Source: Halanaerobium saccharolyticum subsp. saccharolyticum DSM 6643 (GTDB taxonomy: Bacteria > Bacillota > Halanaerobiia > Halanaerobiales > Halanaerobiaceae). Taken from it: a stretch of DNA of 64,000 bases. Position 1 is the stretch's first letter, and every line of letters starts with the position of its first letter. Of the stretch, positions 8,216 to 16,738 are shown one piece after another. Below the pieces are notes generated by a model. It had not been told where the DNA came from, ran no database searches, and worked only from the letters and a program-made list of their open reading frames with translations. The position numbers and the translations under genes were made by a program. The DNA lies in assembly GCF_000350165.1 (NCBI RefSeq), contig NZ_CAUI01000023.1, forward strand, positions 434,001-498,000. Direction: 5' to 3'.

Positions 8216-9268
8216 CTAAAAAAGTCCTTTTATCCCTTTTTTAAAAGGTGGTTTAATTATTCCTTTTTCAGTAATAATTGCTGTAATATAAGAGGCAGGT
8301 GTTACATCAAAGGCCGGATTATAGACTTTTACAGAATGTGGTGCAGTTCTGCGTCCAAAACCATTTCGGATTTCTTCACCATCTCTTAATTCGATTTCAA
8401 TATCTGCTCCTGTTTTTGTTTGCAGATCAATAGTTGAAGTAGGTGCTAGAAAATAAACAGGTATCTGATATTCTTTGGCTAAAATAGCAACACCTAAAGT
8501 TCCAATCTTATTTGCAGCATCACCATTAGCGGCAATTCGATCGGAGCCAACAAGCACAGCATCAATTTTTCCTTCTTTCATCACTTGAGCTGCCATATTA
8601 TCAGTAATAACTGTTACATCTAAGCCTGCCTTATTTAATTCAAAGGCAGTTAAACGAGAACCCTGCAGCAGAGGTCTTGTTTCATCAGCATAGATTTTGA
8701 AATCATAACCTCTATCAAAACCAAGATACATCGGTGCCTCGGCTGTCCCATAACCAGAAGTTGCAAGCCCACCGGCATTACAGTGAGTTAAAAGTCCCAT
8801 GCCAGGCTTTAATAATTTAAGCGCATGTTCCCCAATAGCCTGATCCATCTTCTGGTCTTCTTTTAAAATATTATTACTTTCTTCTAAAAGAGCTTCTTTT
8901 ATTGCTTTAACACTTTTATCTGCGCTGGCTTCAGCCTCAAATCTTTTTTCCATTCTTTTTAGAGCCCAGAACAAGTTGACTGCAGTTGGTCTGGAAGTTG
9001 CAAGATAATTACTAATTTCTTTTAGTTCTTTTCTTAATTCAGAGACTGAATCTGTCTGATACTGATTGAGACAGACATATAGTCCAAAAGCTGCTGCTAT
9101 CCCTATTGCAGGAGCACCTCTGACTCTTAGATTTTTAATAGCTTCCCAAATATCTTCTCTTTGATCAAGTTCTAAATATTTTTCTTTTTCGGGTAATAAA
9201 GTTTGATCCAGGAGCACCAGCTTATCCTTAGTTTTATTCAATTTTGCTGGTATAATACTTTTAGTCAT
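8216..9268 (-). CDS. mtnA: S-methyl-5-thioribose-1-phosphate isomerase
   Basis: 350 residues, the usual length. It converts methylthioribose-1-phosphate to methylthioribulose-1-phosphate in methionine salvage. Landmarks: RGAPAIG at 50-56, [10 protein letters not shown] with the catalytic Cys163, [17 protein letters not shown] with the catalytic Asp243, and the C-terminal eIF2B-type [10 protein letters not shown]. Both catalytic residues are present, which separates it from the ribose-1,5-bisphosphate isomerase and eIF2B relatives. AAAGGAGG precedes the ATG. It is 19 bases downstream of the YbaY/MliC-like gene and apparently co-transcribed. No other mtn gene is nearby. Confidence 0.93.
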   Translation of the reverse strand: MTKSIIPAKLNKTKDKLVLLDQTLLPEKEKYLELDQREDIWEAIKNLRVRGAPAIGIAAAFGLYVCLNQYQTDSVSELRKELKEISNYLATSRPTAVNLFWALKRMEKRFEAEASADKSVKAIKEALLEESNNILKEDQKMDQAIGEHALKLLKPGMGLLTHCNAGGLATSGYGTAEAPMYLGFDRGYDFKIYADETRPLLQGSRLTAFELNKAGLDVTVITDNMAAQVMKEGKIDAVLVGSDRIAANGDAANKIGTLGVAILAKEYQIPVYFLAPTSTIDLQTKTGADIEIELRDGEEIRNGFGRRTAPHSVKVYNPAFDVTPASYITAIITEKGIIKPPFKKGIKGLF

Positions 9269-9287
9269 TTAAGTGCCCTCCTTTAAG

Positions 9288-10241
9288 TTACTGCAAATCC
9301 GCCCCACCAATATACTTTTGGCCATTGATTTTAACAAAGGCTGTTAAAGGATAAAGTCTACCATTCATTTGGTCAGTATGAATATCTTCTAAAATTTTAA
9401 TTTCAAAGTCTAAAAAACTGGTGTCTATCTTATAAATTAAAGAATTACTTTTTTCTATTCTCTCTATATTTGCTTTTGATATTATAATTTTATTTGTTAA
9501 ATAATCATATTGCAATTCCAGATTATTTTTATCTATTTTAAACTCCCAGTATGGCTCCTGACCCCTGGCTTTAATTACTGATTTTTCAGAATCAAGATCA
9601 GCTAAAGAAACTAAGGCAGCTTGATAATTTTTATTATCTTTTTCAATTAAAAGCTCCCGGCCTTTATTCCAGATACTTAGTTTAGAATTGGCAAATTTAG
9701 CACCTGAAGCTGTTCTCTGCTGAGGCAGTAAGTATTCTTCATTATCGATTATAACCTGGGCCAGAGAATCTAAAAACTTGACTTTTAAATCTTTTTCACC
9801 GCTAAAAGAAATAAATCTGGCTGGTAGTCTTTTAGTTAACAGCTTAATATCTTGTTGCTGCAGCAGTTCAGTACCGTTAAAAGTCTTGCTTGCAGTCCAA
9901 ACCATATCTCTACCTGATTTAATTATTCCAAGCAGCTGATAGCTGCTCTTTAAATCTATTTCCTGTTGAGACAGTTTTAATTTAAAATCAATCGGAATTC
10001 CATTTTTAAGCTTTTTCTTTAAATCACTCAGAATGAGTTCAGTCTCTACTGCAGCCGGATTAACTAACATTAACCGCGCTTCTGCATCAGGCGCTAAAGC
10101 TATCATTTCTCGGTAAGATAAACTTACATTTAAATCTGCTGCCGAAGCCTGAGCATTCCCAAGTGATATTAAAAAGATTGCGATTATAATACTTAAAAGT
10201 ACAAATTTCCAGTTATCCTGTATTTCTTTTAAAATCTCCAT
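9288..10241 (-). CDS. Exported protein with YbaY-like, MliC-like and COG3650-like segments
   Basis: 317 residues from the ATG at 10241 (9 bases after AGAGG; another ATG six bases upstream is too close to it). A signal peptide or anchor covers ~12-35 (FVLLSIIIAIFLISLG then AQASA). Next a YbaY-type segment (~40-130), then an MliC (lysozyme-inhibitor) -like segment with the family signature ASGAKF and WNKGRELL (family form ASGARY ... WxKG), then a segment starting ARGQEPYWEFKI that resembles COG3650 proteins. MliC proteins bind C-type lysozyme in the envelope. No lipobox Cys is seen. The combination suggests an envelope stress/protection role, but that is inference from segments identified by eye. 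It probably forms an operon with mtnA. Confidence 0.6.
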   Translation of the reverse strand: MEILKEIQDNWKFVLLSIIIAIFLISLGNAQASAADLNVSLSYREMIALAPDAEARLMLVNPAAVETELILSDLKKKLKNGIPIDFKLKLSQQEIDLKSSYQLLGIIKSGRDMVWTASKTFNGTELLQQQDIKLLTKRLPARFISFSGEKDLKVKFLDSLAQVIIDNEEYLLPQQRTASGAKFANSKLSIWNKGRELLIEKDNKNYQAALVSLADLDSEKSVIKARGQEPYWEFKIDKNNLELQYDYLTNKIIISKANIERIEKSNSLIYKIDTSFLDFEIKILEDIHTDQMNGRLYPLTAFVKINGQKYIGGADLQ

Positions 10242-10406
10242 TTTCATCTTCCTCTCGTAGTTTATATTTTTATTAAAAGGGATGAGCTTTATTATAATTA
10301 TATAATAACATTTTCTTATTAAAAACAATTTAAAAAGAGATTAGAAAGAAATTAAGCAGATTAATTATTAATATATTTTTATAATATCAACTATAAGTTA
10401 AAGCTT

Positions 10407-12281
10407 TTAGGAAGACTTTTTATCTTTTTTAAAATCTACCTTTTTAACATTATCTCTTCTTGGTTGATAAGTATTAACCAGATCAACTAAAGCAGAAATA
10501 ATGTCTCGTTCAGCTGCTTTTTCTGCAAGTTCTGATAAACGCTCAAGATGTTTATTCAGAAAATCTTGATCTACAGCTTCCAGATTATTAATAAAGATTC
10601 TTTCGTGTTCTGTTGCAATATTATCTTCTGTATCACATAAAAGCTCTTCGTAAAGCTTTTCTCCAGGACGAAGTCCAATCACATCGATATCTATATCTTC
10701 ATAAGGAGTTAAACCTGAAAGTGAAATTAAATCCTCAGCAAGCTCCATGATTTTAACCGGTTCTCCCATATCAAGAACAAAAACCTCTCCTCCCTGACCA
10801 AGAGCACCAGCTTGAATAACCAACTGTGAGGCTTCAGGGATAGTCATAAAATAGCGGGTTATATCCTTGTGAGTAACTGTTATAGGTCCACCATCAGCAA
10901 TTTGTTTTTTAAATAAAGGAATTACACTACCCTGGCTGCCTAAAACATTACCAAAGCGTACTGCCATAAATTTAGCCTTAGAATTTTTGTTTATAGTCTG
11001 AACAACCATCTCAGCTGCTCTTTTGGAAGCTCCCATCACATTAGTAGGATTTACTGCTTTATCGGTTGAAATTAAAACAAAACGATCAATTTCAGATTCT
11101 GCAGCAGTTTCAGCTAAATTTTTGGTTCCTAAAATATTATTCTTAACTGCCTCTTCTGGACTGGTCTCCATTAATGGTACGTGTTTATGAGCTGCTGCAT
11201 GGAAAACCACATCTGGAGAATGTTTCTTAAATACCTGTTCAAGTTTATTTTTATCTCTGATACTACCGATGATAGAGATTAAATCTAGTTCTGGATATTG
11301 ATTTTTTAACTCTCTCTCTAAAAAATAAGTAGTGTTTTCATTTATATCTAAAATAATAATTTTTTTAGGGTTGAATTTTGCTACTTGACGACAGATCTCT
11401 GAACCAATTGATCCTCCACCACCACTGACTAAAACAGTTTTTCTTGCCAGATAAGCAGAAATTTCATCGGAAATTAAATCAACTTGATCTCTACGTAAAA
11501 GGTCTTCTACTTTAACCTCTCTAATCTGGTTTAGAGAAACATCGCCTTTTAAGATTTCATAAACTCCAGGTACAATTTCTACTGTTACATCTTTTTTATT
11601 ACTTAATTCATAAAATCTTTTAATTGTTTTACCCTCTGCAGAAGGAACTGCAATGATTACTTCATCAACAGAATACTCTTCAATCAACTGTGGTATGTTC
11701 TCACTTTTACCTAAAACCTTATTGCCGTGAATCTCTAAAGACTGCTTATTAGGGTCATCATCTACCAAACCGATTATTCTTTTTCCTATTTCAGGATGTT
11801 TTTGAATCTCTCTAGTAATTATTTCTGCGGCATCACCTGCACCAATGATTAAAACTCTACTTTTTAACTTCATATTCTGATTACGGTTTAAATAATCTTT
11901 TAATACTCTCAAACCAAAGCGCATTCCACCCAGCAGAAAGATATCTGTCATTAAATTAATCGCAATAATGCTGCGGGGAAAACCAACTCTGAAGAAATAT
12001 ATATATATTACAAATAGAGTGTTAATTATAATAGTTGCTTTAAAAATAGAATAAAGCTCTGACATGCTGGCATACTGCCACATCTTGTTATAAAGTGAGG
12101 AAAAATATAAAACCAAAAATGAAATAACCGTTATTGCAACTAAGTAGTTAATCTGAAAGTATTGCATCCAGCCGTCGTCAAAGCGGAGGATAAAAGAAAA
12201 TAGTACTGCCAGATTGATTAACACAAGATCAATAATAATTAACCTCGGCTTTTTGTATAATTTTAATAGATATTCAATCAT
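10407..12281 (-). CDS. Membrane UDP-GlcNAc 4,6-dehydratase, WbpM/PglF/CapD type
   Basis: 624 residues. Four N-terminal membrane helices (~12-32, 45-62, 80-98, 105-122), a first Rossmann domain (VLIIGAGDAAEI at 143-154) and a catalytic SDR domain (VLVSGGGGSIGSEI at 283-296). The catalytic STDK is at 405-408 and the usual YxxxK is replaced by Met416-x3-Lys420, as in the long FlaA1/WbpM group, which makes UDP-4-keto-6-deoxy-GlcNAc for bacillosamine, QuiNAc or FucNAc. GGGAG precedes the ATG. It would normally neighbour the sugar transferase (27.1-27.6 kb) and the SDR at 35.7 kb; here the sugar-acid island separates them. Whether the final sugar is QuiNAc, FucNAc or bacillosamine is not decided here; no PglE/PglD-like genes are visible. 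Confidence 0.93.
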   Translation of the reverse strand: MIEYLLKLYKKPRLIIIDLVLINLAVLFSFILRFDDGWMQYFQINYLVAITVISFLVLYFSSLYNKMWQYASMSELYSIFKATIIINTLFVIYIYFFRVGFPRSIIAINLMTDIFLLGGMRFGLRVLKDYLNRNQNMKLKSRVLIIGAGDAAEIITREIQKHPEIGKRIIGLVDDDPNKQSLEIHGNKVLGKSENIPQLIEEYSVDEVIIAVPSAEGKTIKRFYELSNKKDVTVEIVPGVYEILKGDVSLNQIREVKVEDLLRRDQVDLISDEISAYLARKTVLVSGGGGSIGSEICRQVAKFNPKKIIILDINENTTYFLERELKNQYPELDLISIIGSIRDKNKLEQVFKKHSPDVVFHAAAHKHVPLMETSPEEAVKNNILGTKNLAETAAESEIDRFVLISTDKAVNPTNVMGASKRAAEMVVQTINKNSKAKFMAVRFGNVLGSQGSVIPLFKKQIADGGPITVTHKDITRYFMTIPEASQLVIQAGALGQGGEVFVLDMGEPVKIMELAEDLISLSGLTPYEDIDIDVIGLRPGEKLYEELLCDTEDNIATEHERIFINNLEAVDQDFLNKHLERLSELAEKAAERDIISALVDLVNTYQPRRDNVKKVDFKKDKKSS

Positions 12282-12430
12282 TTATAACTCAACTCCCAAT
12301 AAAATAAATTACTCCCTGTGAATAGCTATCTATATTATATTGTAATATCTTCCATAATTCAATTGTTTCGACACAGTTCGGCATTAAAAATTTCTATTCA
12401 AATAATATGTTATGTAGCATACCATAAGAA

Positions 12431-12455
12431 AAAACCTGACTAGTTGTCAGGTTTT
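12431..12455 (-). terminator. Terminator of the 30-residue peptide gene
   Basis: Perfect 10-bp stem AAAACCTGAC / GTCAGGTTTT with a 5-base loop; on the minus strand the stem runs into a TTTTTT tail. It is symmetrical enough to act in both directions, but the only gene ending here is the small peptide gene to its right. Confidence 0.85.
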
Positions 12456-12479
12456 ACAATCAAGCTTTATTTTCGTTTA

Positions 12480-12572
12480 TTATCCCCAAACTTTCAAAAG
12501 AAATGAGGTATATGCAGTCACAGTACCTGCAGCAACTCCGACTTTTGCAACATTTTTCATTACTTTTTTCAT
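12480..12572 (-). CDS. Small cationic hydrophobic peptide (30 residues)
   Basis: ATG at 12572 with AAAGGATG 10 bases upstream, stop TAA at 12480, and a strong terminator 25 bases later: a complete minimal gene. The peptide starts MKKVMKNVAKVGVAAGTV and ends SFLLKVWG. Four Lys in the first half, then a hydrophobic stretch long enough for one membrane helix, with no Asp or Glu. This shape fits small membrane peptides, type I toxin-like peptides or leaderless bacteriocins, but no family is recognised and no export or immunity gene is adjacent. Upstream (12573-12695) there is only AT-rich DNA before the GntR stop. Reality as a gene is supported by ribosome site plus terminator; the role is unknown. 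Confidence 0.55.
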   Translation of the reverse strand: MKKVMKNVAKVGVAAGTVTAYTSFLLKVWG

Positions 12573-12695
12573 TAATGATCATCCTTTCTTATTTTCTTAT
12601 AAAGTTATAAAGTGATCTTATAATAAGTTTATTATATATTATTTTTTTAATTTGTCAATTAAGACAGTTATAAAACAAATTATCTATAATTTATT

Positions 12696-13385
12696 TTAAG
12701 AAACAAAATAAGCAGGGAATTTTCCCTTTAATACTTCTAGATCTTTATAAACATATTCAATATGATTTTTAACCATTTTTGTAGCCTTTTCAATATCTCT
12801 TTCTTCAATAGCTTTTATTAATTTTTTATGTTCATCTAAAGTATCTCTAGTTCTTAAATCTAAATCAAGTTTTAATTTTCTAATTCTATGATAATCAAAA
12901 CTGAAATCATTTATTAGTTCCCAAGTATATTTAAAACCATTTCCCAAAAAGAAATATTCGTGTAGCTTATTATCATGATAGCTAAATTCCTTTAATCGCT
13001 CATTGTCTACCGCTAATTTTTGATTTTTAAAATTAGAATCTAAAAAAATAAAATCTTTTTCAGTAAAATTATTACAAGCTCTTTTTACCGCCTCAGTTTC
13101 TATAGTTGAACGAAGAAAAACAGATTCTTTTACTCGTTCTAAATCTATTTTTGATATATATGTTCCACTCTGAGGATAAACATCAATTGAACCTTCACTG
13201 GTTAATCTAGATATTGCATCTCTAATTGGGGTTCTACTCATTTTTAATTTTTCTTCTAATTCTGATTCTTTAATACGTAATCCTGGTTCTAAGTTTAAAT
13301 CTAAAATATTACTTTTAATAACTTTATAAGCTGTTTCTTTTGCATTAAACTTTTTTAAATCTTCATTAATCATTAATTCATCCAT
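12696..13385 (-). CDS. GntR/FadR-type (FCD) transcriptional regulator
   Basis: 229 residues. The N-terminal winged helix includes the GntR recognition region (KMSRTPIRDAISRLTSEGSI at ~48-67, then the YPQSGTYISKI wing), followed by an all-helical FCD effector domain (~85-225) with the metal-binding pattern Asp/His/His (HDNKLHEYFFLGN, DTLDEHKKLIKAIEERD, MVKNHIEYV). FCD regulators typically bind hexuronates or related acids and repress catabolic genes. AAAGGA precedes the ATG. It lies at the distal end of the sugar-acid island, behind the GldA-like gene, with an AT-rich 130-base spacer that could hold its own promoter. It is a paralogue of the regulator at 23.8 kb. Confidence 0.92.
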   Translation of the reverse strand: MDELMINEDLKKFNAKETAYKVIKSNILDLNLEPGLRIKESELEEKLKMSRTPIRDAISRLTSEGSIDVYPQSGTYISKIDLERVKESVFLRSTIETEAVKRACNNFTEKDFIFLDSNFKNQKLAVDNERLKEFSYHDNKLHEYFFLGNGFKYTWELINDFSFDYHRIRKLKLDLDLRTRDTLDEHKKLIKAIEERDIEKATKMVKNHIEYVYKDLEVLKGKFPAYFVS

Positions 13386-13515
13386 AAAATTTTCCTTTCT
13401 TTAAATCTAAAATAATATTTTGATTTTAATCGTCTTATATTAATTATATAATAAGAATCAGCATTATTTCAAAAAATTTGATGATTTATTTTAACTTTTT
13501 AATATTGATCTAAAC

Positions 13516-14619
13516 TTATCCTTTTTCAACTTCATTCATAGCTTCAATTATCATCTCTTCAGTTACTTTAATCGGCATCTTGAGCATTACTGTATCATTG
13601 ACCGATTTAGCTGCTATTTTTTTAAGGTTTTTTTCTGTAAAGGGTAGTCCTAAACCTTTAAAAGATGGAACTAACCCCAGTTGATTAAAGAAGTCAATAA
13701 CATCATCTATATATTCCTGAGATTTATCTTCTAAATAGAGCTGGACAATAATTCCATAACCAACTTTTAAACCGTGTAAAAGTTCGTGCGACTCTGAGAT
13801 TGCAGTCATCCCATTATGAATTCCATGTGCAGCTGCTCCCCGAGAAGTATTCTGACCCAAACTCTGAATAATTGTGGTCAGATAAATATTTAAATCAATA
13901 ATCTCTTTTAATTCCAACCCTAATTCATTATTCTCACACTGTTCAACTGCGGTAGTTGCCTGATTTCGCATCTTATTATACAAAATTTCAGCCAAATTCA
14001 TGGCAACAACTGTTTCCAAACTCGGATTTTCTATTCCGCTTTCTACAGCCTTACCCTCATACCATTTGGCAAGTGAATCTAAAATACCAGACTTTAAATA
14101 TTTAGCCGGTGCCTCCGCAATGATCTTAGGATCAACCATTACCAGCCTCGGGTTTTGAGTCATAAAATAATCTCGTTCAAATTGACCATCTTCTGTATAA
14201 ACAACCGCAAAAGCTGAACCTGCAGCACAGGTAGCGGCAATTGTTGGTACTGCTGCAACAGGAAGTCTAAGATCTTCAGCAGCTGCTTTAGCAGTATCAA
14301 TTGCTTTTCCACCACCAACTCCAATGATCAGATCAGCATTCATCTCCTCCGCTTTTTCCTTTATAATATTTATATTTGACTGGGAAACCTCACCTTTAAA
14401 AACATTTTTCTCCCAGTAAATTCCGTATTCATCTAAGGAGTCAGTTAACTCTTTTTCTGCTGCTTTAAGTGCCCTAACACCACCACTGATTAAAACCCTT
14501 TCTCCCCATTCACTGACATAGGCTCCGGCCTTTTTTAAAATATCTTTTTCATTGATATACTGTGCTGGTGCAGCCTGCAGATAGGCAGTCTGAGGATCTA
14601 AATAAGCTTTTTTAGTCAT
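13516..14619 (-). CDS. Iron-containing alcohol dehydrogenase, glycerol-dehydrogenase-like
   Basis: 367 residues from the ATG at 14619, with GAGGTG just upstream (an in-frame GTG inside the ribosome site is rejected). The NAD-binding motif GVGGGKAIDTAKA is at ~100-112 and the metal ligands correspond to GldA: Asp181 (GILDSLAKWYEG), His265 (RGAAAHGIHNG) and His282 (LLHGLKVGYG). Family members oxidise glycerol or related polyols, or reduce sugar-derived ketones. In this setting, beside two zinc dehydrogenases and a TRAP transporter, a polyol or aldonate substrate is more likely than glycerol, but this is inference. The 21-base gap to the upstream zinc dehydrogenase indicates one operon. Confidence 0.85.
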   Translation of the reverse strand: MTKKAYLDPQTAYLQAAPAQYINEKDILKKAGAYVSEWGERVLISGGVRALKAAEKELTDSLDEYGIYWEKNVFKGEVSQSNINIIKEKAEEMNADLIIGVGGGKAIDTAKAAAEDLRLPVAAVPTIAATCAAGSAFAVVYTEDGQFERDYFMTQNPRLVMVDPKIIAEAPAKYLKSGILDSLAKWYEGKAVESGIENPSLETVVAMNLAEILYNKMRNQATTAVEQCENNELGLELKEIIDLNIYLTTIIQSLGQNTSRGAAAHGIHNGMTAISESHELLHGLKVGYGIIVQLYLEDKSQEYIDDVIDFFNQLGLVPSFKGLGLPFTEKNLKKIAAKSVNDTVMLKMPIKVTEEMIIEAMNEVEKG

Positions 14620-14640
14620 TTTTTTCACCTCTAATATTTT

Positions 14641-15654
14641 TTATAGTCTTACATTAACCTTTAAATAGTTTCCTGGATTTTTTTCAATATCTTTAATGGT
14701 TTTAGGAATTTCATCTAAATCAATTATTTTTGTTAAAACAGCTCTTGCATTAATTTTATTATTATAAATCAAATCAATAGCCTCTTCAAATTCATTGACA
14801 CTTGTCCTTCCACCTCGAATATCTAATTCTTTTTTTGTTATCATTCCAGTTGGTAGAAGAGTGCTTTCTTTAGGCCAACCAGTGAAAACAATTCTCCCAG
14901 CAAATGAAACTTGTTCTATAGTATTTTTTATAGCTTGATTTGAACCTGATGCTTCTAGGACAACTTCAGCCATTCTCCCATCTGTAATTTTAGAAATTTC
15001 TTCTAATTCATTTTTTTTAGTTATGTTAATAATATGTTCAATTCCAATTTTTTTAGCAAAATCAAGTCTATCTTGAACAACATCTAATAATATTGGAGTT
15101 GCATCATATTGCTGTGCTGCCATAGCCGCTAATAATCCAATAGTTCCTGCTCCATTTATCACAATATGCTCTCCTGCTTTTAAACCACCTCTATGTAAAC
15201 CATGTAAAGAAATTGTTAATGGTTCAGCTATGGGTATTAAATCCCACTCCATATCATTTGGTACCTTTTTAAGCATATCTGCTGGATGAGTTAAATATTC
15301 GACCATTCCTCCATCAGTTTGAACCCCTAAAACTTCTAGATTTTCGCAAGAGTTAGTTCTTCCAATTTTACATGGATAACATTCTCCACAATATAAGTAA
15401 GGATCAACTATTACTTTATCTCCTACTTCTATACCTTCATTATTTTCTGGTATGGAAAGCACTTCTCCTGCTAGTTCATGGCCTATAATTCTAGGGTATG
15501 ATACAAGTTGGTTTGCTCCTCTAAAAGCTCCAATATCAGATCCACAAATTCCAGCAGATTTAATTTTCAAAAGAGCTTCACCTTCTTTTGGTTCTTTTCT
15601 ATCAATATTTACTATATCAATTTCATATGGTTTATTAATTTTGACTGCTTTCAT
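14641..15654 (-). CDS. Zinc-dependent medium-chain dehydrogenase (sorbitol/gulonate-dehydrogenase type) 1
   Basis: 337 residues from the ATG at 15654; GAGGTGG is the ribosome site, so the in-frame GTG within it is not used. Catalytic zinc site: Cys of GICGSD and the IIGHE pair. Structural zinc lobe: four Cys in CGECYPCKIGRTNSCENL (given partly). Rossmann motif GAGTIGLLAAMAA. This is the MDR polyol dehydrogenase group that includes L-threonine, sorbitol and RspB/L-gulonate 5-dehydrogenases. Beside UxuA/UxuB an aldonate or polyol substrate entering as fructuronate or a keto acid is plausible. About 40 bases separate it from the second paralogue. Confidence 0.88.
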   Translation of the reverse strand: MKAVKINKPYEIDIVNIDRKEPKEGEALLKIKSAGICGSDIGAFRGANQLVSYPRIIGHELAGEVLSIPENNEGIEVGDKVIVDPYLYCGECYPCKIGRTNSCENLEVLGVQTDGGMVEYLTHPADMLKKVPNDMEWDLIPIAEPLTISLHGLHRGGLKAGEHIVINGAGTIGLLAAMAAQQYDATPILLDVVQDRLDFAKKIGIEHIINITKKNELEEISKITDGRMAEVVLEASGSNQAIKNTIEQVSFAGRIVFTGWPKESTLLPTGMITKKELDIRGGRTSVNEFEEAIDLIYNNKINARAVLTKIIDLDEIPKTIKDIEKNPGNYLKVNVRL

Positions 15655-15695
15655 TTTTACCACCTCATTATTAATAATTGAATTAAATTATAATA

Positions 15696-16709
15696 CTAAT
15701 TAAATTTTATTAAAGATTTTAAACTAATGTCCGGATTCTTTAATTTATCTTCAAAAGCTTTTTTAGCTTCATCAATTTCATATACTTTAATTTCTTTCAA
15801 TAAAGAACTTAAATCAACCTCTTCTAATAGTTTGGCAACTTTACCAAACATATAATTATTCAAACGAGAACCTAAAAAATCAACTTCTTTTTTAATTAAT
15901 TGAGATATTGATATTGGAACATCTTTATCAACAATCCCTAATATAACAACTCTTCCAGCTGCAGATGAATAATAAATAGCTTCCTTAATAGTCTGTGGCA
16001 AGCCAGCAGCTTCAATAACTACTGAAGCTCCTTCATTATTTGTTAGTTCATTTATTTTCTTAGCTAAATCTTCTTTTTGGCTGTTAATAACATGATCTGC
16101 ACCCATCTTTTTTGCTAATTCTAGTTTAGAATCATCTATGTCTGTTGCTATCACCGTAGCTCCTTTATATTTAGCTACAATAGTTACCATTAAGCCTATA
16201 GTACCTGTACCAATAACTAATACAGTGTCATCAGAACTTACATTTGCTCTATAAGTTGATTCAAACCCAACAGAAAGTGGCTCTCCTAATGCAGCCAGTC
16301 TGGGATCAACCCCTTCTGGTACTTTATAAACATTGTTTTTAGGAACAGAAATATATTCTTGAAAACCTCCATCTGTATGCGCTCCAAATACTTTAACGTC
16401 TTTACAAACATTATGTCTGTCATTTCTACAAGCATAGCATTTACCACAGTTTAAAACGGGATCGATTAAAACCATATCTCCTTTTTGAAAAGCTTTTGAA
16501 CCATTATTGTCTTCTATATATCCAACTAATTCATGTCCTAAAGTAATTGGGAATTGTACAAAAGGTGACTCTCCTTTATAGGCATGTAAATCAGATCCGC
16601 ACACTCCCCCATATTTTATTTTAATTAATAGTTCATCATCCTTAACATTAGGAACTTCTTTATTTTTAATTAGTAATTTATTTGGCTCTTTAAGTACAAT
16701 TGATTTCAT
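15696..16709 (-). CDS. Zinc-dependent medium-chain dehydrogenase 2
   Basis: 337 residues, GGAGGG ribosome site. Catalytic zinc ligands in GVCGSDLHAY and LGHELVGY; structural zinc Cys cluster in CGKCYACRNDRHNVCK; Rossmann motif GTGTIGLMVTIV at ~170. Paralogous to the neighbouring dehydrogenase but clearly diverged, so the two probably act on different sugar acids or polyols of one pathway rather than being a recent duplication. It lies 29 bases after the TRAP large subunit gene, suggesting the same transcript as the transporter. Substrate unknown; gulonate, galactonate or idonate dehydrogenases are the closest functional models in my knowledge of the family. Confidence 0.88.
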   Translation of the reverse strand: MKSIVLKEPNKLLIKNKEVPNVKDDELLIKIKYGGVCGSDLHAYKGESPFVQFPITLGHELVGYIEDNNGSKAFQKGDMVLIDPVLNCGKCYACRNDRHNVCKDVKVFGAHTDGGFQEYISVPKNNVYKVPEGVDPRLAALGEPLSVGFESTYRANVSSDDTVLVIGTGTIGLMVTIVAKYKGATVIATDIDDSKLELAKKMGADHVINSQKEDLAKKINELTNNEGASVVIEAAGLPQTIKEAIYYSSAAGRVVILGIVDKDVPISISQLIKKEVDFLGSRLNNYMFGKVAKLLEEVDLSSLLKEIKVYEIDEAKKAFEDKLKNPDISLKSLIKFN

Positions 16710-16738
16710 TATTTTCCCTCCAGGTATTATTTATAAGA

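Noticed and set aside
13386-13515. AT-rich inverted repeat upstream of the first GntR gene (13433-13456)
   Set aside because: Arms TCTTAT/ATAAGA are short and the centre is pure A/T, so it cannot be separated from an ordinary promoter.
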